Source of the DNA: a bacterium
GTDB taxonomy: Bacteria > Vulcanimicrobiota > CADAWZ01
Length of the DNA stretch: 10,076 nucleotides
Assembly: GCA_024409025.1 (NCBI GenBank)
Contig: JAKSUM010000021.1
Location: 1-10,076, forward strand
Reading direction: 5' to 3'
The position numbers were made by a program, and so were the translations under genes. Of this stretch, positions 1 to 4,133 are shown one piece after another; positions within the stretch are counted from its first letter, which is position 1; each line of letters opens with the position of its first letter. Under the pieces are notes generated by a model. That model did no database searches. It was not told the DNA's origin and was given only the letters and a program-made list of their open reading frames with translations.

Positions 1-97
1 GATATTATACATATAAATCACAAAAAAATCTATATTTATTGCAAAAATCATATATGCCCTTCTTCTTATTCAAAAGGCTGGCGGAAAATTTGCTATT
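1..97 (+). pseudogene. cas3: upstream continuation of cas3 helicase, apparently frameshifted
   Basis: Reading upstream from the MTATFPP motif, the frame keeps Cas3-like sequence (AKIIYALLLIQKAGGKFAI) back to about base 41 and then meets a TAA at 14-16. In the +1 frame the first bases read D-I-I-H, about 32 residues before the MTAT motif, which is roughly where Cas3 helicases carry the DExH box (motif II). The two frames can be joined by losing one A from the A7 tract at 22-28. I infer that cas3 continues upstream of the window in the other frame and is broken by a one-base indel, or that the assembly has a homopolymer error. The second position of the box would also be Ile instead of Glu. The motif II alignment is my inference. 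Confidence 0.5.
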
Positions 98-1177
98 ATG
101 ACCGCCACTTTTCCTCCTGTGGTAAGGCATTTTATGCTAAAGGCAGGTCTTGACTTTAAAGAGCCTGAAGCCCCGTTTTTTACTGATTCGATTCGCAATT
201 ATATTAAATATGGGGAAGCTGACGATTTTGATTATGATTTTATAATTGAGAAGTCACAAGGCAAAAAGGCTCTTGTAATATGCAATACCGTTAAGTCTGC
301 ACAGCATGTATATGGAAAATTAATGGAAAAGCTTGGCGATAATAATGCCCTTCATCTTCTTCATTCTGAATTTACGAGAAAAGACAGGAGAATGCTTGAA
401 AAGGCGATTATGGAAGCTGAAGAGCCCTGCATATGGGTTACGACTCAGATTGTCGAAGCCAGCTTGGATATAGATTTTGACATTTTGTTTACGGATTTGG
501 CTCCTGTTGACAGACTTGTGCAGAGAATGGGCAGGTGTTACAGGCGCAGGGAATATTCCGTCGGAGAACCTAATGTCTATATTTATAATCTTATGGACGC
601 TAAGCATAAAGGCAAGAATACAATATATGATGAGTTTATATTGAAACGCTCGGCTGAGGCTTTGCGGAAATATGGCGGCATTTTGTCTGAGAAGGATAAA
701 GCTGAGTTGGTTAATAGCGTTTATGATGCGGAAGCCCTTCGTGAAAGCAATCGTGAAAGCAATTTCTATAAGTCTGTTGAAGACGGCATATCGGAGCTAA
801 AGAATATTCTTTCTGATATCTATAGTGCAGAAAAGGCTGAAAAGAAATTCAGGAACATACAGTCTGTTGCCGTTATTCCGGATAATATATATGATGCCAA
901 TATAGATGATATTGATTCGTTAATTGATATTATCAGAAATGAAGAGTCATCCTTATACGAAAAAAAGCATGCTGAGGAACAGCTTTTTGATATGACCGTG
1001 TCCGTCAATTTTATGAAATATCGGAAGATAATAGAAAGCCCTAAAGTGCTTAATTATGGAAATTCTAAGATGTTTTATAGGATTAATGGCATGGATTATG
1101 ATTTTGATGATTGTTCACTGAGAGGTTCAGGACTTATTCCAAAAATAACAGACTCTGAAGACGAGTGCTTCTTATAA
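98..1177 (+). CDS. cas3: CRISPR-associated helicase Cas3, C-terminal half (partial or broken)
   Basis: Cas3 is the ATP-dependent helicase-nuclease recruited by Cascade to unwind and degrade target DNA. Visible here are motif III (MTAT, residues 1-4), the motif IV region (KALVICNT, 57-64), the LLHSEF segment (87-92), motif V (TTQIVEASLDIDFD, 115-128) and motif VI (QRMGRCYRR, 142-150), followed by the accessory C-terminal domain ending normally in a Gly-Leu stretch. The HD nuclease domain and the first RecA domain with motifs I and II are not in this frame. The ATG at 98 is the internal Met of motif III and has no Shine-Dalgarno site, so it is not a genuine start. The CRISPR leader follows directly; no cas4, cas1 or cas2 is present. 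The identity is secure, but activity of this copy is doubtful because of the break upstream. Confidence 0.88.
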   Translation: MTATFPPVVRHFMLKAGLDFKEPEAPFFTDSIRNYIKYGEADDFDYDFIIEKSQGKKALVICNTVKSAQHVYGKLMEKLGDNNALHLLHSEFTRKDRRMLEKAIMEAEEPCIWVTTQIVEASLDIDFDILFTDLAPVDRLVQRMGRCYRRREYSVGEPNVYIYNLMDAKHKGKNTIYDEFILKRSAEALRKYGGILSEKDKAELVNSVYDAEALRESNRESNFYKSVEDGISELKNILSDIYSAEKAEKKFRNIQSVAVIPDNIYDANIDDIDSLIDIIRNEESSLYEKKHAEEQLFDMTVSVNFMKYRKIIESPKVLNYGNSKMFYRINGMDYDFDDCSLRGSGLIPKITDSEDECFL

Positions 1178-1376
1178 GCATGCAAATATTTTGGGAGTTG
1201 TCGACCTCCAATTCTGCAAAAAATACGGGGGATCGACAACTCTCACTCCTAAGAGGATTTTTCCGTGTTTTTATTTGAAAATAGGGTTGACAAGATGGAA
1301 CTTTTAAAGTAAAATTTAGAGGTCGACATTTTAGGGGCTTGTAAAGCCCTTGTAAGTGGTACATTTTTATCCCTTA
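1178..1376 (+). promoter_or_regulatory. CRISPR leader
   Basis: This non-coding stretch lies between the end of cas3 and the first CRISPR repeat, on the side where the repeat begins with GTTC, as expected for a leader. It contains an inverted repeat GAGTTGTCGA (1195-1204) / TCGACAACTC (1233-1242), GTCGAC-type motifs at 1200-1205, 1232-1237 (ATCGAC) and 1322-1327, a promoter at 1287-1315, and an 8-bp hairpin AGGGGCTT-gta-AAGCCCTT (1333-1351) just before the array. The repeated GTCGAC motifs could be integration or host-factor sites, but that is inference. Confidence 0.6.
1287..1315 (+). promoter_or_regulatory. sigma-70-type promoter for the CRISPR array
   Basis: A consensus -35 TTGACA (1287-1292) is followed after exactly 17 bp by a -10 TAAAAT (1310-1315), five of six positions matching TATAAT. 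Transcription would start near 1322, about 55 bases before the first repeat. It would run through both perfect repeats and into the coding unit at 1593, since no terminator is visible between. Confidence 0.7.
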
Positions 1377-1471
1377 GTTCAAATCTAACCATACTGGAAT
1401 GTAAATCTGTTATCGGAATGATTCATAGAATCTGCGGATATGTTCAAATCTAACCATACTGGAATGTAAAT
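1377..1471 (+). CRISPR. minimal CRISPR array: two perfect repeats, one clear spacer
   Basis: Two identical 30-bp repeats (1377-1406 and 1442-1471) begin GTTCAAATC and end GGAATGTAAAT. They flank a 35-bp spacer (1407-1441). The GTT start and TAAAT end, the 30-bp length and the adjacent cas3 fit a subtype I-B-like repeat. A second spacer probably follows at 1472 to about 1508, but no intact third repeat closes it. A degenerate repeat appears only at 2622-2651. The array is therefore very short or interrupted. Subtype assignment rests on repeat form and Cas3 only, because effector genes lie outside the window. Confidence 0.85.
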
Positions 1472-1508
1472 CAGCTGCTGCAGGTGGTGCAGATGAATCA
1501 TAACCGAT
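1412..1508. repeat. imperfect inverted repeat spanning spacer 1, repeat 2 and the following sequence
   Basis: The left arm ATCGGAATGATTCAT (1412-1426) lies in spacer 1. The right arm ATGAATCATAACCGAT (1493-1508) lies at the end of the probable spacer 2. They are reverse complements apart from one mismatch or bulge position. The arms bracket the second CRISPR repeat, so the transcript could fold into a long stem with the repeat in its loop. Alternatively the two spacers derive from related targets taken up in opposite orientation. Confidence 0.55.
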
Positions 1509-1511
1509 ATA

Positions 1512-1520
1512 TGATATAAT
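1512..1520 (+). promoter_or_regulatory. extended -10 promoter candidate for the array-embedded gene
   Basis: TGATATAAT is a perfect extended -10 element (TGN-TATAAT) ending 72 bases before the ATG at 1593. No good -35 is present at the usual distance, which is tolerated by extended -10 promoters. It sits just after the probable spacer 2. The CRISPR promoter upstream could also serve this gene. Confidence 0.4.
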
Positions 1521-1592
1521 TAACAAAATAAAGAACGATGATAAGATAAAATGAACGAATAATCTATAAGAAAGAAAGAGGTTAAATCAAAA

Positions 1593-2267
1593 ATGCAAAT
1601 AAGCAAAGAAGAGAATTTCGAGGGAAAAGAAGAGGATTTCAAAGTATCGGAGATATTCAGAGAACTGAAGTCAAAATATGAAAGTGTTGAAAAAGCAGAT
1701 TGGTTCATCTCATCGCTTGAACAAACCTACAGAGAATTAAGAGATAAAAGAGATAAACCGCATAAAAGAGATACTGTAGTAGATTCTTTACAGGCTTGTG
1801 ATGTTAAAAATAAATTTTCTTATGTGATAGCTAGTGTGATGGGTAATGTGATGGGTAATGTGATAGATGATAATTTGCTTAATGGTGTCCGCTCATCGCT
1901 TGAACGAATCTACAGAAAATCAAGAGGTAAACATCGTAAAGAATGTACTGCAGCAACTCTTTTTGATGCGATAGATGATTATGTGCGTCATCGTGGCGCC
2001 CTCCTTGTCCCCCTCTTTTCCTTATCGCATAGAGAGAAATCCGCTTCTTTTCTTAGTTCAATGACTACTTACGCAGCTCTAAAGCCAATCGTAAAAGCAC
2101 TCATAAAGAACGATGTTTCTTATCTGAGTGAGTTAGATTTTGCATGTAAGATATATTCAGATACGCTTAAAGAAATAGATTTTGCATGTAAATTCTGTTC
2201 AGACATACTTGAAAAAGCTGAAGAAGCAAAAGAAGCAAAAGAGAACGACATCATAGGCTTCTTCTAG
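1593..2267 (+). CDS. hypothetical charged helical protein embedded in the CRISPR array
   Basis: I do not recognise this 224-residue protein. It starts at an ATG with AAAGAGG (1575-1581) eleven bases upstream. It is hydrophilic, rich in Lys and Glu, has no signal peptide or clear membrane segment, and looks largely alpha-helical. Two internal duplications are visible: SSLEQTYREL (40-49) resembles SSLERIYRKS (101-110), each followed by a basic stretch, and LDFACKIYSDTLKE (181-194) is followed directly by IDFACKFCSDILEK (195-208). A 12-bp DNA tandem repeat encodes VMGN twice (residues 83-90). The gene lies between the second CRISPR repeat and a degenerate third repeat. It ends at an amber TAG, after which the same frame stays open for another 119 codons. 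It could be a phage-derived or otherwise acquired cassette, or a degraded gene; no function can be given. Confidence 0.55.
   Translation: MQISKEENFEGKEEDFKVSEIFRELKSKYESVEKADWFISSLEQTYRELRDKRDKPHKRDTVVDSLQACDVKNKFSYVIASVMGNVMGNVIDDNLLNGVRSSLERIYRKSRGKHRKECTAATLFDAIDDYVRHRGALLVPLFSLSHREKSASFLSSMTTYAALKPIVKALIKNDVSYLSELDFACKIYSDTLKEIDFACKFCSDILEKAEEAKEAKENDIIGFF
1836..1864 (+). repeat. 12-bp tandem repeat within coding sequence
   Basis: GTGATGGGTAAT occurs twice in direct succession (1836-1847 and 1848-1859) and begins a third time (GTGAT, 1860-1864). It encodes VMGN-VMGN-VID. The unit is a multiple of three, so changes in copy number would keep the frame. Confidence 0.8.
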
Positions 2268-2270
2268 GCT

Positions 2271-2627
2271 TTGGCTTATGCTGAAGAGCATTTAAGAAAT
2301 AGACTGATGAACGCAGAACAGCTTATAGAAGAGCTTCAAGACGAATCGTATTATCTCGATTCGCTATCAAAACAGATAAGTAAAGAGATATACACGACTA
2401 ACAACAAGATGCGAATAGTCAATTATGATTCTGTCTATTCGTCTAATCGTTCTTATTCGTCTTGTTCTACATCAGCAACATTGACGAAGCTTGACAGGCT
2501 GCAAGAAGACTACAACAAGCATAAAGAACGATATGACAAACTTAAAGCAGCTTTTGAGTCTATGTGCTGTTCTGCGAATCTCAAACGAAAAGAATATTTC
2601 TTTATCCAATTATTTTTACAAAACTAA
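2271..2627 (+). CDS. hypothetical coiled-coil protein, in-frame continuation after an amber codon
   Basis: This open stretch is in the same frame as the gene ending at 2267 and is separated from it only by TAG and one Ala codon. A start could be TTG 2271 or ATG 2307 (MNAEQLIEELQDESYYLDSL), but neither has a convincing Shine-Dalgarno site. It may therefore be the second half of a single coding unit of about 344 codons interrupted by a nonsense codon, or be reached by readthrough. The sequence is helical and coiled-coil-like, with a Ser/Tyr-rich middle (SVYSSNRSYSSCS). That layout loosely recalls the N-terminal part of phage DUF1492/ArpU-like regulators without their helix-turn-helix, but this is only an impression. 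The TAA stop (2625-2627) lies inside a degenerate CRISPR repeat. Confidence 0.4.
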   Translation: MAYAEEHLRNRLMNAEQLIEELQDESYYLDSLSKQISKEIYTTNNKMRIVNYDSVYSSNRSYSSCSTSATLTKLDRLQEDYNKHKERYDKLKAAFESMCCSANLKRKEYFFIQLFLQN

Positions 2628-2651
2628 ATCTTACCATACTGGAATGTAAAT
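2622..2651 (+). repeat. degenerate CRISPR repeat, 1.15 kb from the array
   Basis: Aligned to the 30-bp repeat at 1377 and 1442, this copy matches 25 of 30 positions. The first four bases differ and there is one further change (T for A at position 11); the 3' portion ACCATACTGGAATGTAAAT is identical, in the same orientation. It contains the stop codon of the preceding reading frame. It may be the terminal repeat of an array that was split by insertion of the cassette, or a free-standing repeat-like element. Confidence 0.85.
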
Positions 2652-2659
2652 TTAGGAGA

Positions 2660-2757
2660 AATTTCTACATTGCAATTAGCATTACGAAAGAATATACGGT
2701 GAAGCAGTAAGTAAAGTTCGTGAGAACTTACAATATCTCGATGTGTTTGAGTATATT
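2660..2757 (+). pseudogene. possible decayed gene remnant
   Basis: Joining two frames gives a protein-like segment: LQLALRK in one frame, then YGEAVSKVRENLQYLDVFEYI up to a TGA at 2757-2759 in another. The amino-acid composition looks like real coding sequence, but the stretch is short and broken. It lies directly after the degenerate CRISPR repeat and could be the tail of the inserted cassette. A small hairpin (AAGTTC-gtga-GAACTT, 2714-2729) sits within it. Support is weak. Confidence 0.2.
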
Positions 2758-2864
2758 TGAACATATTTTGAGTAGCAGGACAATATTTCCGTCTTTCTTT
2801 AAAAAAAGGTGGATTTTATCCTTTTGTAGAAATATCTGCAATCAAATTGTTGGGAGATATTGTT

Positions 2865-3344
2865 ATGAACACAGAGAAGACAATAACTATGAAGACAAAT
2901 AGGGGAGACATCGTAATAAAGCTTTATGAAGATGTTGCCCCTAAGACATGCGAGAATTTCCTCGGTCTTTCCGCAAAAGGATATTATGACGGTCTTACCT
3001 TCCACAGAATCATAAAGGATTTCATGATTCAGGGCGGCGATCCGAGAGGAAACGGCACTGGCGGACAGTCCATATGGGGCAAGCCCTTTGAAGACGAATG
3101 CAAGAGAGAGGTTCCCTTCTCCAAGGTCGGTCTTCTTGCTATGGCAAATGCAGGCCCGAATACAAACGGCAGCCAGTTCTTTATCACAACCAGCGTTCCT
3201 AATACGAGACATCTTCATATGCACCATACTATTTTTGGCGAAGTAATAAGCGGAATGGATGTCGTAAGGGCAATAGAAAACAGCCCTGTTGATGATTGGG
3301 ATCGTCCTTATGAAAAGCAGTACATCGTAAAGATGGTTCTGTAA
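2865..3344 (+). CDS. cyclophilin-type peptidyl-prolyl cis-trans isomerase, cytosolic
   Basis: This 159-residue protein is a single cyclophilin domain that catalyses cis-trans isomerisation of X-Pro bonds during folding. Visible are [15 protein letters not shown] (46-60, with catalytic Arg48, Phe53 and Gln56), the [12 protein letters not shown] segment (95-106) and HTIFGEV (121-127). The position of the Trp that binds cyclosporin in human CypA is His here (TRHLH), as in many bacterial enzymes. The ATG at 2865 is chosen over the upstream TTG at 2847 because GGGAG (2852-2856) lies eight bases before it. No signal peptide is present. The next gene, a paralogue, begins 15 bases after the stop, so the two are probably co-transcribed. 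Confidence 0.95.
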   Translation: MNTEKTITMKTNRGDIVIKLYEDVAPKTCENFLGLSAKGYYDGLTFHRIIKDFMIQGGDPRGNGTGGQSIWGKPFEDECKREVPFSKVGLLAMANAGPNTNGSQFFITTSVPNTRHLHMHHTIFGEVISGMDVVRAIENSPVDDWDRPYEKQYIVKMVL

Positions 3345-3359
3345 TTGGAGGGTTTGATT

Positions 3360-3953
3360 ATGAAGAGAATTATGACTGCATGCTTTGCTTTTGTAATGCT
3401 GTTTGCTCTCACTTCCGCTGCTTTTGCCGCAAAGAAGCCTGTTCAGAAATCTGGAGCTAACAATTGGAGTAAGACGGTTGTTCTGCAGACTAACAGGGGA
3501 AATATTGAAATCAAGCTTATGGGAGATGTTGCTCCTAAGGCTTGCGAGAATTTTGTACGCTTGGTGCGCAAGGGATATTATGACGGGCTTACCTTCCATA
3601 GGGTCATAAAGGACTTTATGATTCAGGGGGGAGATCCTACAGGAACAGGATGCGGCGGACAGTCCATATGGGGCAGACCTTTTGAAGATGAATGTGTAAG
3701 GGATGTTGACTTTGGAATGGTCGGACTTCTTGCTATGGCAAATGCAGGGCCTTGCACGAACGGCAGCCAGTTCTTTATTACCACAAATGTAGAGCACACA
3801 AGACATCTTCATGGCCGCCATACGATTTTTGGTAAGGTCGTTTCTGGAATGGATGTCGTCAGAGCTATCGAGTCATGCAGGACAGGAGCTCAGGACAGAC
3901 CTATAGAGAAGCAGTATATTGTTAAGGCCTATATTAAGGGCGATAAGAAATAG
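3360..3953 (+). CDS. exported cyclophilin-type peptidyl-prolyl cis-trans isomerase
   Basis: This 197-residue protein has an N-terminal signal peptide (KR, a hydrophobic core, then AFA before Ala24, a good signal peptidase I site) followed by a full cyclophilin domain. Conserved features are [15 protein letters not shown] (79-93, Arg81 and Gln89), NAGPCTNGSQFF (128-139) and HTIFGKV (154-160). It should act on folding of exported proteins in the periplasm or outside the cell. There is no lipobox Cys. The ATG at 3360 follows a strong GGAGGG (3347-3352) at seven bases. It is closely similar to the preceding gene across the whole domain, so the pair arose by duplication, with one copy gaining or keeping an export signal. 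A terminator follows directly. Confidence 0.95.
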   Translation: MKRIMTACFAFVMLFALTSAAFAAKKPVQKSGANNWSKTVVLQTNRGNIEIKLMGDVAPKACENFVRLVRKGYYDGLTFHRVIKDFMIQGGDPTGTGCGGQSIWGRPFEDECVRDVDFGMVGLLAMANAGPCTNGSQFFITTNVEHTRHLHGRHTIFGKVVSGMDVVRAIESCRTGAQDRPIEKQYIVKAYIKGDKK

Positions 3954-3972
3954 CTGTAATGTTTTTATATTT

Positions 3973-3998
3973 AAAGACGCTGAGAGGCGTCTTTTTTT
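3973..3998 (+). terminator. rho-independent terminator of the cyclophilin pair
   Basis: The stem AAAGACGC (3973-3980) / GCGTCTTT (3987-3994) has a six-base TGAGAG loop, and a T tract runs through 3998. It lies 20 bases after the stop codon of the second cyclophilin gene. Confidence 0.9.
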
Positions 3999-4133
3999 AT
4001 GTGTATTTCTTGAATATTAATGATGCCGTTAGAGTAAGTTGAAATTTTAATTTTAGATGGTTTCCCTATGCAGGTTTTTCTTATTTTTTGTTTAAAAAGG
4101 ACTTTAAGAATTTTGCTGTGAAAGGTTAATGAG

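Noticed and set aside
1195..1242. Inverted repeat after cas3 as a rho-independent terminator
   Set aside because: The loop is 28 bases and no T tract follows the right arm, so it is better treated as part of the leader.
2265..2267. TAG as evidence for a recoded genetic code
   Set aside because: The second cyclophilin also ends at TAG with a terminator directly after it, so TAG works as a stop in this genome.
2847..2864. Upstream TTG start for the first cyclophilin
   Set aside because: The ATG at 2865 has GGGAG at ideal spacing, and the extra six residues are not part of the domain.
3345..3359. Upstream TTG start for the second cyclophilin
   Set aside because: It would overlap the Shine-Dalgarno GGAGGG and place residues in front of the signal peptide; ATG 3360 is better on both counts.
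2799..3821. 340-codon minus-strand open frame opposite the cyclophilins
   Set aside because: It is antisense to two clear cyclophilin genes; its apparent internal repeat simply mirrors the duplicated domains on the plus strand.
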